From positions 22,951,936 to 23,015,935 of the forward strand of contig CM034233.1 in NCBI GenBank assembly GCA_019916065.1: a DNA stretch of 64,000 nt, given 5' to 3'. This DNA is from Vitellaria paradoxa. Its lineage: Eukaryota > Streptophyta > Magnoliopsida > Ericales > Sapotaceae. A program made the translations under genes and the position numbers. Below, one piece after another: positions 35,131-47,415 of the stretch. Under the pieces are notes generated by a model that saw nothing but the letters and a program-made list of their open reading frames with translations, made no database searches and was not told the origin of the DNA. Within the stretch, counting starts at the first letter, position 1, and each line of letters opens with the position of its first letter.

Positions 35131-35459
35131 AACCCCAAGGGGTTAGGTGGGATGGTCTTGGACTGGGACTTAGGGGCTTACCACCCCAAGGTCTCAAGTT
35201 CAAGTCTCCTCTCTAGCAAAAACTTGGGGCCAGCCTCCCGGGCGCAAAGCGTAGTAAAGGTTGGTAGGACGGGTCTCCTTGGCTGGACGAACCGTATCCA
35301 GTTCTTGGGTGTGGGTCTGACTCCCCGCCGCTACGCGAGTTTGCGATTGACCGCTATACATGTTGAGGGGCCGGTATGTGTGGCACAAACCAAAAGAGAT
35401 TCACTCTCTAGGGGTTTGGCCTAGAGAGTGAATCTCTCGAGGTTAAATCCTTTTTTTTT
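35131..35459 (+). mobile_element. SINE, 329 bp, with 18-bp target duplication and hairpin tail
   Basis: TTACTTTTATCTTTGAGA flanks it exactly at 35113-35130 and 35460-35477. A tRNA-like head shows GGTTAGGTGGGATGGTCTTG (box A region) and GGTCTCAAGTTCAAGTCTCC (box B region). The body is markedly GC-richer than the surroundings. Near the 3' end a perfect 17-bp inverted repeat, AGAGATTCACTCTCTAG (35395-35411) with its complement at 35421-35437, encloses a 9-nt loop, followed by a poly-T tail. The open frame across it (34996-35424) is fortuitous. Confidence 0.9.
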
Positions 35460-35477
35460 TTACTTTTATCTTTGAGA

Positions 35478-37017
35478 TATATATGTATATATATATATAT
35501 ACACACACATGTAACTCTAATACTAATCACTTGATAAGCTTTCAGTGAATTAAAAAAGACTTCAATTGGTTTTATTAAGAAATAAATTCAAGATTCTGAT
35601 CATATAAGATGAACAAAAACACTATTTTGCGCCACATTTAAGTTAGAAAAGCAACTAAAAAAAATGCATTTAAACAAACTAAACAACAAGCCTTCTGAAA
35701 TGGTTGGTAACGTGTCAAAGGAGTTAATTTTTAATTTTTAGTTTTCTTTTGACATAAGTTATTTGGAACTTATTGAAATAAAACTGATGATTTTATTTAA
35801 AAATTACTAGCTAGTGTGAATGATTAAAAATTTAGTAATAATCAGCTTATTAATAATTTTATAATTTACTTGAAAAACAGTTACGTTAAACACACTTTTT
35901 AAATACAACTTTAAATATATTTCTCTAAATATAATTTCATAATCTTTAAATATAATTTTTAGATATATTTAATAAATAAAGGTATGTTTGATTTTTTTTA
36001 GGTTTTTAAATATTAAGTGTGATTTAGGGATTATGATAATTGAGTGAGCTATTTTGAAAAGTCAATGAAATTCATTAAATCATTAAAAAAAAGAAGAATA
36101 AAAAACTTATTGAAAACAAAATGTTGGGTGACCAAAAGGACTTACCTTTCTTAAAGTAGAATGTTAAAAAAATAAAATGAATTAAAGTCTATTATCAAAT
36201 GAGTGGTATAAATACACATATTAATTATTAATTCATAGTTTATAGTATGTATTACACATTTCAAACTTAGAAAAGTAAAAAGTAAATACCTCAATTTGAA
36301 CAAAAATTTAAAAAAAAAATCATTTTTAGTCAGGATTTTTCGGTGTGCTTAAACGGCCTCTAAATGATAATTGTGTAGATTTCGTACGTACGTTAAAGTC
36401 TTTTAAATTTACTTACCTAAAATTTGAAAAAAAAAATATTAATATTGATTAAATAAAAAAAAATTAACCCTAAAATTCTAAAATTAAAATAGTTAATTTT
36501 TTTTTATATTATCAACTATTGTTGTACTTTTTTCCTACGCATTGCAAATAGAGTTAATTGTAGGCCACGAAGCTTGGAGGCAGCCGGACTGATCCGTTTT
36601 AAATAGATTTGGTCACATGTGCTAATAGGATGGGCTTACAGAAAGTCGCGGAAAATTTTTCTCAACTGAATTTAGACTTGTATAAATTTTATACCCAAAC
36701 TCAACTAGGCCATCCTTGAATATGTAAGAAATATAATTATATTTCACATCTAGTATTTGAAGTTCATAATACATATTTTTTAATTTTTATGTATTAAATT
36801 TATTTTTGGTGTTAAAGTGAGTTTTTTTAATTGTATTTCGTATCTATAACATAATAAATATTTTATTTCTTATTTTCTTCGATCGGGCTATTTGATGAAT
36901 TTGAGATATAATAATATATATTCTAAAACCAAGTTTGGGTTTTATGAAGACCTGTAACACCAAATAAAGCCGGATGTATAGGTAGTATATATATGAAAAC
37001 CGTAATTGTAAACTAAA
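35478..37017. other. AT-rich spacer
   Basis: (AT)n at about 35477-35503. No gene recognised. TAAATATA-rich stretches at 35900-35970 look like simple sequence. Confidence 0.55.
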
Positions 37018-38098
37018 CTTAGGCCTCGTTTGGAATTCTGAAAAATAAAATAAATTTTTAAAAAATTCTGTTTTGTTTTCCGCCATTATTAATTAAAATT
37101 TTTCCCACTTTTACTAAAAATCCAAAATTCGCTTAAAAAAATAAAAAATTCGGAAAAAGATTAACCAAATGCGTAAATTTTTTTTGACAACCATATTCTC
37201 TTAGTTGAAAACTTTCAAACGAGTACCATTGTTACTATTTTTTATGAATTTTTTTGAATCCGTGGGAACAGATTTGGAAAATCATTCCTACGGTTTTGAA
37301 AAAATGAGTATTATTTTTTGAATTCGTTAGAATGGTTTTACCAAACCGTTCTAACGGATTTTTCCGTCAAAATTAACCCAAACCACGTTTTTTTTTAAAT
37401 GCCACCTTATTCAAATAAAAAAATATATAAATATACAAAAAATAAATAACTATTTTATGAACTTATGTAATTTTATTGAAATGTTTTATAATATATTTAA
37501 AAATAATCCTTTTCTATATATAAAACTTTATGTAATGCCGAGCTTTGCAAGGGTAAACACTATTCTAATTGCTTTCAGAATTATCTCTTATCTATCTTTT
37601 AATGCATTTTAATTAATTTGATCTACTAAGAGTGTATAAAATACCAAAAGAATCGAAGATTAAATTGAAACCTAATCTTATTAGATTTGATAGTTTCAAT
37701 TCAATCAGAGACTTAGTTCGGTTTTGAGTCTAAAAAATGTTAGACCCTTTTTTTCATTTTGATTTTTAAGTTAATACGTTTTCAAACTCAAACTAAACTA
37801 ATCTGATCCAATGCCTTAGATTGAGTTGGTTAACTTAGGTTCTATAGCACTATCGATTTAATTTTTAATCTAAAAAAAAAAATCCAATAAAGATAAGGTT
37901 GATTCTTAGTCTATTGTAAACCCAAATTAAGCCAATTCATACATACTCAGGCCTACTTTATACAACAAAATAGAGTTCATAAATAACATGTAACTTGGAG
38001 GGTTGAACTTGTTAGTGCCTTTCCTAAAACCATATGAAAAAAGAAAAAAGCTAGAACTAAACTCAACCCTATATATGTATATAATACATGTTATACGT
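37018..38098. other. Spacer with a probable decayed MITE
   Basis: TTAGGCCTCGTTTGGAATTC at 37019 is a typical MITE left end and CCAAACCACG near 37380 may belong to its right side, but the pairing is poor. The rest is AT-rich and unassigned. Confidence 0.35.
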
Positions 38099-38101
38099 TA
38101 A

Positions 38102-38740
38102 GCCACCGTTTGGTTTGCTAAAAATTAACAAAAATTTTTAAAAATCTTTAAAACTCTTTAACACATTTTGATCCATTCGTACTTCATGAAAGCTTTATAA
38201 ATTTCTATATATATCTACATATCCTAATAAATTTTTACAAACTCCAAAACTTTTTTTACAAATCTTAATAACTTTTTCATAAATCTCAATAACTTTTTCA
38301 TAAACTTCAATAACTTTTCAACAAATTTCAATGGATCTAACATAAATCTGTGGAAACAAACCGAAAAAAATCATTCTTACGATTTTTCTTTCTAACTTTT
38401 TCGCGCAAAAGTCAAAAGTTCAACAACTTTAAAAAAAATCTAACATAAATCGATAGGGACGGATCTAAAAAACTGTTCCCATAGTTTCTTTCTCTGACTT
38501 TTTCCTGCAAAAGTCCAAAAGTTTAACAACTTTCAAAAAAATTGACATAAATCCGTGGAAACAGACCTAAAAAAATCATTCTTACGATTTTTCTCTCCAA
38601 TTTTTTACCACAAAAGTCCAAAAGTTACACTATTCATCTCTAAAAAATGTGATTTGAGTTAGAAATACCAAACGCTAAAAATTATCCCAAATCACATTTT
38701 TTCTTTTTCTTTTTTTTTTCTTACCACTCCAAACACTACC
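38102..38740. mobile_element. MITE, 639 bp, with internal tandem repeats
   Basis: Left GCCACCGTTTGGTTTGC, right (reverse complement) GGTAGTGTTTGGAGTGGTAA. TAA lies on both sides (38099-38101 and 38741-38743). Inside, three head-to-tail units of about 100 bp (about 38325-38620) share GACATAAATC.GTGGAAACAGA, AAATCATTCTTACGATTTTT and GCAAAAGTCCAAAAGTT. Confidence 0.75.
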
Positions 38741-38784
38741 TAAGTAATAATCCGATAAATTTGAAGTGGAATTCACATGGAACG

Positions 38785-38933
38785 AATGTTTGGAATTGTA
38801 TAAATTTGTAAAAGTTAGTGTCTCATGCTTTGTGCAGTGAGTAAAAAATTTAAATTTTACAGTCTCATAATTCTTGTTTGTAAAGATTTATAAAGTTTTG
38901 TTTTTTTTTTTTTTTAACTTCAAACAGTGCCTA
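38785..38933. mobile_element. Palindromic MITE, 'ACGAATTACGA' family, copy 6
   Basis: Left ATGTTTGGAATTGTATAAAT, centre TCTCATAATTCTTGTTTGTA, right (reverse complement) GGCACTGTTTGAAGTT. Confidence 0.6.
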
Positions 38934-39576
38934 TATTGAAGTTGCCATTAAGTAGTAACAACGAAATTCATAAAAAAAAAAAAAAAAAAGTTTTCATATT
39001 AAACAAAGGAGAATTGTTTGGGCAAGGAATTTTAACCAATAGATTATAAATTTTAATTAATTAAATAAAAAATATAATCTAATCAAAACACAGGAATAGT
39101 GTATTTCAATCAGAAAAGTTTTCATAAAAAATGAAAATTTTGATTGTTTAAATAAAAATAATAAAGAACTGCTTTCAAAACTCGTGCATCTTAACTCATA
39201 AGGAAGTCAAGCATTATAAATGATGTCAACGACAAATTAAATGACTTCACTCAAATTAAGTTATAGATAATGTTGACATAACAAATTAAATAACTTCACG
39301 AAAATTAAGTTTTTGAATAAACACCACGTTGGTGATGTTTGTGTATATCATTAATCTTTGACGATTAAAAATGGGTCTTGTGCGGAAAACAAATTTTTTA
39401 GGCTCCATTTAATAAAATTGTTAGTTTTTAATTTTTGTTTTGTGTTCAAAATTTAGTTTTTTTTTTTTAGTTTTTAGTTTTTATTTTTATATTACAAAAA
39501 AATAAAAAACTTGAAAATACGTTTAATAACAATAGTTGTTGGTTAATAGTTATAGTGTTCGAATGGTGATTGGCGG

Positions 39577-40587
39577 TAAGGGTGCACAAAATAACCAAAC
39601 AAACCAAAAACTGAACCAATTCGACCACTTTATCAAAATCCGTTCGGCTCTAGGTTGAAAAATCAACGAGCTGAAATTTTCGGTTTGCTTTTCGAATTAG
39701 TAGACAAAAGAATTGAATCAAACCAAACCAAAACCAAACTGAGAATAGCACAATCCAAACCAACACAAAAAATATAATATATAATCATCTATATAATAAA
39801 ACAAGACGATTTTGAAAAATATTCCTCTCACAAATTAAAATACAATAGTTAAGAATTATTTTTTTATTTATTTAATGATTGAGTCATTTTTATATTTTTA
39901 ACTTCTTGCTTAATTTTTATTATAGTGAACCTCGCTACTATTTATCTCACAAAACGGTTTGGGCATTTTAAATTTTACCATATTTCAAAGGTGGAGATCA
40001 TTTATAAATCAAAGCTACTAACTTAAATTTCACCCAATTATGGTTTTTAGAAAGTTGAACCTCTCAAATTAAAATTAAAATACCATAATTTGTGTTTTTT
40101 TAATGATTCTTATCAAAAATTAACTGGAGAGAGATAGAGAGAGAGAGAGAGAGACCAAAACACATGTAATAACTGATATGGTCTAAAGTTTTGGACAAAT
40201 AAATTAACACCCATAGATTATCATAATTTTTTTAATTTAAACTTTTTGTCTAAAATTTCAACTATATAAAAAAATTTAATACTAATTTTGTTTAGAGTGT
40301 TGTAACTACGTGTTATTGGTAGTAATCATATATAACATAAAATATAATATTATGTATATTATAATATTTATAATTTTATGTTAATATATAATACATTATT
40401 TATTTAGATGTTTAGGAACTAAAAATAAATGAATCTGTTCAACCTGATTTTTTTGGTTTAATTTGGTTTAGTTTGGTTCTAACTTGAAATAGATTCGGTT
40501 TCGGATCTAAATTTTCAAGAACCGAGAAAATAGATTCAGTTTTGAATTAAACCCAAAACCAAACCAAATCAACCCATGCACACCCCT
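39577..40587. mobile_element. hAT-like nonautonomous element, about 1.0 kb
   Basis: Left TAAGGGTGCACAAAATAACC and right (reverse complement) TAGGGGTGTGCATGGGTTGA are imperfect inverted ends of the TAGGGGTG type common in plant hAT elements. Subterminal runs of AACCAAAC / GGTTTGGTT occur on both sides. The flanking 8-mers ATTGGCGG and GTTAACGG match at 5 of 8 bases, and all differences are G/A. No transposase. Confidence 0.6.
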
Positions 40588-40896
40588 AGTTAACGGTAAT
40601 TGGTGGCTACCAGCAGAAGAAGTATGGTCAGAGGTAGGTGGTGATCATTTATGACTCAAGTTGAGCGGCGACTAGCGACGAAAGCAGGTGGCGGTCAATT
40701 GACGATGGTAATAACAGAGGTGGCAGCAGCCAATGGTTGAGGTGGTGGCAGCTTAGGGGAGGTGGTGGCAGTTGGTTGGTGGTGGTCGAAGATGGGTGGT
40801 GGTCAACTGATAATGGTTGTAGAGGGTAATGGTAGTGATGATTAGAAGTGGGTGACAGCCAATAGTAGTGGTGGTGACGATGATTGTGGTCGAAAG
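40588..40896 (+). repeat. GGTGG-rich minisatellite
   Basis: Runs of GGTGGTGG/GGTGGCAG/GGTGGTCAA-like units. The minus strand reads as a His/Pro-rich frame (40649-40951), which is low complexity and not a gene. Related sequence resumes at 48474 after the Copia element. Confidence 0.75.
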
Positions 40897-41980
40897 TGAA
40901 ATTGCAAAATCTGTTACAAATACCTAATATGAATAACCTTCGATAGAACAACTAACCCTTAGATCTACATTTCCTAATTTGAAAAATGATACTAGGGTTT
41001 ATAGATCAATAACAAAAAAATAAGTAAGAAATCCATAATACGCATCAGATTCAACAAACAAACACTACAAGAGATACAAGGATTTGATGACTAGGGTAAA
41101 AACTCATTTGAACTAGAAGGAGAAAATAATTTTGGATTCTTGATGCAGATCAGACAAATAGCTTCACTATAATTAAAGGTTACAAGGAGCTCGCCCAAAA
41201 GATTACAAGCAACTCACCCAAAAGATTACAAGTTCACCCAGTCAATTATCCTATTGATCTACTTGTACCCAATCTCTCTTTTCTTGAATGCTAGACACCC
41301 ACAATGCACATTTTATGTGAAACTTTAACCCGTTTCAACTTCTGTAGAAGTGTTTTCTCAATCTAGTAAACAACCCTAGATCTGAGATTCAAAAGTATAT
41401 GATTTTCGCCAAATAAATTTGAATGAGAGTAAAAATCAAGAAGGGTTTTTTTCTCTCGTATGTTTTTCCTCACAAGTAATGATCTGTTTTGGTTTTGGAA
41501 AAGCAACTAGGTGAAAAGGGTGTTTCCTTACATTTAAAGTGGAAGATTTAGGGTTTCAAATAGGCTGGGTCATAATATAGAAACTGGGTCGAAATTCTGC
41601 AGCCTTCACGGGCTGGTTTTGCATGCACGAGCTAGGCATATTATTTTTTGTACAGGAACTGGGCTGCTTCACTTAGCATAACACATAGATGTAAAACAGT
41701 GACTGTCGCAGCCTTGCTGTGGGCGTGATTGAAACATAACTATATAGCATTCAACCCAGCTAATTTTTTAATCTTTCATCAATTCCATCTCCTTCCAAAC
41801 ATCCATGATGATAAATTGAAGTGTTCAAACACTCTTTGGCCAATGTTTACTCACTTATCTTGAGATTCTTGGCTCATTGGACGACATTGTAACATTCTAA
41901 ACTCTACAAAATAAAACTTACAAATAATGTGTTTGCTCGAGAATTACCAACACAAATAAGCCCTATACAAAACACTAACA
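40897..41980 (-). repeat. 3' LTR of the Copia element
   Basis: TG..CA ends on the plus strand, 1084 bp. Alignable along its length to 47416-48473, with many substitutions and small indels. Confidence 0.88.
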
Positions 41981-43465
41981 ATCTTTCCCTTTGGCAATTA
42001 ATCCGAGACAAAACACAACCCAATCCATATTACAAAATTTAAAATGTAGATGTCACAAGTCGCATTGAATACCTATTGCCTCAAGAAAAATGACTTCAAT
42101 AAAGAAAAACATCAAAGCACATATGGTATAACAAAATAAATATTACTACCCCTAAATTAAAGCATCAAACAACTTATAGACTCATAAATACAACACAAAT
42201 GGGGCAACATAATCAATAAAAAAAGTTAACACATTCTCTCCCTTTTTTATTAAGAAATTGACAAAGATAGCACGCAAAATCCAAGAATCTAAAAGGGAAG
42301 AAACCCAATCAAATCACCATATTAGGCAAACCAATATGTAATGTGAACTTACGAAAAAAAAATGCAATGTGAAGATAGTCAAATCGAAGAAAAATTAATA
42401 CTTCTCCCCCCCTTGATCAGTTCACCATGTTTTCCCTTCTTTCTTGACAAGTAATAGGGAGGAACAATCAAAATGAAAACTCCTCCTCAAGAAGATACCC
42501 AAAATAAAGCAACAACTAAAGACATGAGCTCACTAATTAAAATCCACCAATGTTAAAAAAAAAACAAAAAAACAAAACAAAACTTAATAAGCCAATGAAT
42601 AAATAAAATGTAAGGGGTTTTTGTATATGCTCACTAGATAAATTTTTATCTAGAATAAGTAAATCTATGATAAAAAAAAAAATGTAATCCTCTACAATTC
42701 AAATCAAACACACTTAAGCATGAAAACTGAGATGAGCTAAAAACATGAGAATGATGAATGCTTGTGAAGTAGTGTGCATTATATCTCTAAAAACCTTTTC
42801 TAAGGACTCAACCATATCAAATAGAGATAAGAAAAATAGATCACACTATCACAACTCTCACACATATAGTCAAACCAATATTCAAGAAAATTTATCTAAC
42901 CAATTCTCACACCTTTTTTTTTTTTTTTTTTATAATCCGAAGTAGACATAAGAAAAGTGTATAATGTTCAACTCTTATCCCTCATTTTACATGGTAATTG
43001 TTAGCTTTCACTCACTTCAAGGGTGGGTAGTTCTCCCGATTTTACCTTAGTAACTTTTCTCACTTGATGTGCAATGGTGCCGGTGACTTTCACACTATCC
43101 CTTGTGGTAGCCCCTTTCTAATCTATTACTCAATTTTTCAACTCTAACAAATTGGGCATACAAGGGTCAAATAGATATGAAGAAATGATCAAGTGCTCAC
43201 TATAGGGAATCTCTATGTGATAGAGCAAGTAGTACTAAGGCTCAAAGATATGTTTAAGTGAGGCATACCATGACCATATAAATGCTCATCAAGTCATTGG
43301 AAAGTGTGGGTGATTTATATTGAAAGAAACACATGTTAGAGCATACACCCTTATTACATGAATATTCAAGATCACAAAAGACTTACCACCTCAAAAAAAA
43401 TTCTTTTTGTATTTTTCAATTTTTTAAATCAAAACAAATAATAAAATAAAATACAAAGGTGGAAA

Positions 43466-46400
43466 CTAAGTAGGTGAGTAGACACCTATAATCTTGCTAA
43501 CCCACATACATTTATTCTTAGGAAAGATATTTTTAGACTTCACACGATTGAAATTCATAGGGGTTCTCATCTCATTGTTCGGAATCAATATAGCCAATTC
43601 ATTATTCAAAATCTCAACCCTTTTAACCAAATTATGAAATCTATTAGACACAAAAGGATTTTTCACATTAGGTTGAGTTTGAATAAAAGACATGTTTCCA
43701 AAATTATTTCTAGGCATACTGTGCAATTTATAACAATACGGTATTATATACACTTTTCACACTACAATGATGACAAATTGGAACAAATTTATTTGTGGTG
43801 TGTGAAAACTTTGGGGGTCTTCTATCAACATGCATCCCAGGTACATTATTGAAAGTCTTCACCTTAGGATGAGAATTACCTTAAGGTTTTTGATTTGGCT
43901 TCAAGTTCCCCCTCCAATGTCTTTGATGATGAAGTAACACATTCTGAGAGATTCATTTTCTTTGACTTTTCTCTAACATATCCTATCCCTGTAGAATCCA
44001 TAGCATGCCTTTAAGATCCCAAAATGTCTTCAAGGCTCTTGGTACTAGAATTCCATTTCATAATAGACTCATTCACCTTTGAAACTTTCATATTTAGTTC
44101 CTTAACCTAATCTTCAAGAGGTTTGTTACACAAGGTTAGCTCATTTTTGTGCATTTTCAAAGAGTCCACCATTTACACCAATTTGTTCATCTTGTCTTTT
44201 AAACTCTCAAGCTTAGATTACAAATTCTCTTTCTCAGTTTCAACCAAATTCAATTATGAGATAGACTTAGCTTTATATTTTGCAAGAATAATACTTTGAT
44301 TATATAACTCATCGTTTTTTTTTTTTTTTTGGCAACAAATTATATTGTTCTTAAAAGTCTATTTCAGAATTAAAATCAGAATCATTTTCCTTAGGTTCAA
44401 TTTTAGTTTGTTCAACAACTTCAAGAGAATTCATACCCCACGATTACACTTGAAAAGGTGTAATTACAAAGCATAATTTAAAACATAAATTATGCATTTA
44501 TTCAATTAATTTTAAAGTTTTAGTTACGTTTTGTAATTTATGATATTTTGTTTTCAAAATGCAGAGAAGAGCAAAAAATTATCAAAATAAGCAGTGGTGA
44601 AGAGACTGAAAAAGCTACTATTTTTAAGGTATTTCACCGAACACTTGGCATGCATAAAAAAAAAAGAGCTTGAAGACAAAAATGCCGATATGTCCACTGA
44701 CTTTCAAGACTTCCTTAACATCCCAAGAGCCATCCTAAGGAATAAGATCAGTTACCATGGTCGTCAAGGAAAAGAAAATGGTCCGAAGTTCAAGATGGTT
44801 GAAGTGGTGTGCAGCTGAAACTCCAGCTTGACACCCTGTCAGTATTTTGACCATATCTTTTCACTCACAATTCGAATTGACCTGATTCTTTTTAGGTTGG
44901 AAAAAAGACTCCAAGGGCTACAACTTTTGTGTTTTAGCCAAAGCTTGAATCCATCGTATTTGAGGTCAAAATTGCATTGAAAGTTGAGGACAGAATACTG
45001 TCAGAAGCAAGACACGAATCAAAGAGGAAGTACATTGTGGTTTGGAACCCCCCCATGGGTGGTCCGGAGGGGGGTTCTGGACCACAAAAGGTTTATTTGC
45101 GCGGATGAACTTTATTTTTGGGGTTTTTCATCTCCACTATAAATATGTAACTTTGACAGCCGAAAAGGGGATTTCTCACCTACGCTTTTCTCTATAATTT
45201 TTAGGCTAGTTTTTCATTAAAATAGATTTGTGTAGAGACTTTTAAGTTTAGTTTTTGAAGAATTTTTGGATTGATTGCTTTCGGATTCAAGTTTAATTCA
45301 TTGCGAAGAACGGTACGCATTTTGTTTTATTCAATGAAATTAATTTTATTTTCATATTCTCTTTTTATTTACTATTTTATTATTTCATCCATGTTAGACT
45401 AGATTTTTATTATTGATTCAACCCATCAATGATGGTGGATCTTTATTTGAATGTTGGATGTGATCGAATCCAAGCATGTAACGTAAGAGTTGCATGTTAG
45501 TGTTCTTGTTCTCTAAATCTACTTTCGAATGTTTTTGAAACCTTCGAAAACTTGTATAGTTGGTCATATTTCCTTGAAATTATTGATAACTACACAAGAT
45601 TATAACTTTCTTAATACTTCGAAAACAAACGAAATAGATTTGGATATATTTTCTGGTTTTCTTTTTCTTTCGATTTTCAAAAACTTTCGAAAACGTGTAA
45701 TCTCGATCATATTTCGTTGAAATCCCTGGTGACATTACATGATTAAAATTTTCCTCATATTTTGAAATTAAAGAAAAGAGATCTAGACCAAAGAATGTTT
45801 TCGAGATGATATCTTTCTGATTTTATTTATCCTAAACATGATTTTAAAACCGTGCTTTGGAAATTAAAACTTTCATGATGAAATCTTTCCGGTTTACCTT
45901 TCCTAAACGTGAGCTGTAAACCGAGATAATAATTACATCCAAATATAAGAATAAGGTGTTCACCCAGATTTGTTGGTTGAATCAAGATCTTAAATTATCT
46001 TGAATACATAGTGTTACTGCTTTCATTCTAGTTTAATTTAATTGTTACAATTTAGTTTATTTATTTAGTAGATAGTAAATCAAACTTTTCAAAACCAAAA
46101 ATCAATTTTTCTTTTCCTATTTTTAAAATGAAACTAGTAGGTAAAAGAATTTAGAAAATCCTAGTGTTTAATCTCAAAGTTCTCTGTAGATTCGACCTCG
46201 GTCTCACCGAGTTAAAACTACACCGCACACCGTTGCACTTGGGGGTCAGTTTAGACGCAAATTTTAGACACAGTCACCCCATTTTATCGAAAACTCATTA
46301 AAAGATGCAGCAAATGCTTGTACATTTGGGAAGTTATCATCCAAGTCTGTTAATTCTTCATTATCTTGCTTCTTGTCTCCTTCTGAGTCCTCATCATTAT

Positions 46401-47260
46401 CTTAAGACACAATAAGAACTTTCTGACTCTTCTTTTTTCACTCTATTGGCACATTTAGTGGTAATGTGTCCAAACCTTTTACATTTAAAACACTATTTTT
46501 CTCTTGAATTCTCTTGTTTCTTTTCAGTTCGAACACCTTCAATCATCTTTTTCGTGAATTCTCTTGGAAAATGCTTCTTTAAAAAACTTTTAAATTTATT
46601 GATCAAAAGAGTAATATCATCAACACTTATTTTTGAAGCCTTAATTTCTTCATTTTCATTTTCATGGATAGTGTTCAAAGCAATACCTTTACTTCTCTTA
46701 TTCTAATTCAGATTTGCCTCATGGGTTTGAAGTAACCCAACTAACTCTTCAACTTTCATTCGATCAACGTCTTTGATGTCCTTAATTGTAGTCACTTTAG
46801 GTTGAAACCTATTAGGAAGTGATCTCAATATCATTCGATTTATTTTTGATTGAGAAATATACTCACCAAGATTTATTGAAGAATTCACAATGTCACTGAG
46901 TATGATGTAGAATTGATCAAAGGTTTCATTGTTAGCTATTCTAATCATTTCAAAACTCGTTGTCAAATGTTGAAGCTTTGCAATCTTGACAACAGTAGTT
47001 CCCTCATAAGTAAGCTGAAGTACATCCTAAGCTTCTTTTACTACTTCACAGTTTGAAATTCTTCTAAATTCATCTTCAGAAACACTGTAGATTATTGCAT
47101 TCAAAACTTTATTATTCCAACCAACAGCTTGTATTTCAATTGTTGTCCAATCCTTCATTGCTTTTGAAGCTTTATTAGTTTCATTGGTTATTGGTGGATT
47201 CCATCCTTCAGTTACCGACATCCATACCCTTTCATTAATGAATTTTAGAAAAGTCCCCAT
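43466..47260 (-). pseudogene. Copia gag (UBN2-type), decayed and interrupted
   Basis: Order on the minus strand: an N-terminal DUF4219-like start (47260-47027); a TAG where the family has tryptophan (about 47025); the UBN2 gag core with FDQFYIILSDIVNSSINLGE (46966-46703); a linker; a CCHC knuckle CFKCKRFGHITTKC (about 46450-46492, in a different frame, so a frameshift lies before it); an acidic stretch; then a solo LTR insertion (44441-46276). Gag resumes to its left with a Lys/Glu-rich coiled-coil-like region (44435-43860), and a second, frameshifted zinc knuckle beginning CHHCSVK ends near 43700. Gag forms the virus-like particle of the element. Stops and frameshifts show that this copy is dead. 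The reading frame across the solo LTR is continuous once one target-site copy is removed. Confidence 0.75.
44441..46276 (+). mobile_element. Solo LTR of a Gypsy-type element nested in the Copia gag
   Basis: CCCCA flanks it exactly (44436-44440 and 46277-46281). The 3' part carries GATTCGACCTCGGTCTCACC, CGAGTTAAAACTAC and TTGCACTTGGGGG. These are typical of the ends of plant Gypsy (Tat/Athila-like) LTRs as I know them, and place it on the plus strand. A TATAAATA at about 45140 could be the LTR promoter. The right end is CA; the left end is CG where TG is expected, a single change. There is no internal region, so two LTRs have recombined. A 74-codon frame at 44594-44818 is not called. Confidence 0.8.
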
Positions 47261-47415
47261 CCTAGTTTTCCAATACTAATAGTTTGATCCATCAAGAAGT
47301 AGAGGTCTAATAGTGGATTGACCCTTCTCTTTGTGAATCCAAATAGGAAATAATAGGATTTCACTCTTGGAAAAAATCTAAACACCAAACTAAGAGACCA
47401 AGTTCTGATACCAAT

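Noticed and set aside
34996..35424. 142-codon plus-strand frame
   Set aside because: It starts in a MITE and crosses the SINE; the frame comes from the GC-rich SINE body.
40649..40951. 100-codon His-rich frame on the minus strand
   Set aside because: Low-complexity translation of the GGTGG minisatellite; it runs into the Copia LTR.
44594..44818. 74-codon plus-strand frame
   Set aside because: Lies inside the solo LTR; LTR sequence gives chance frames and nothing in it is recognised.
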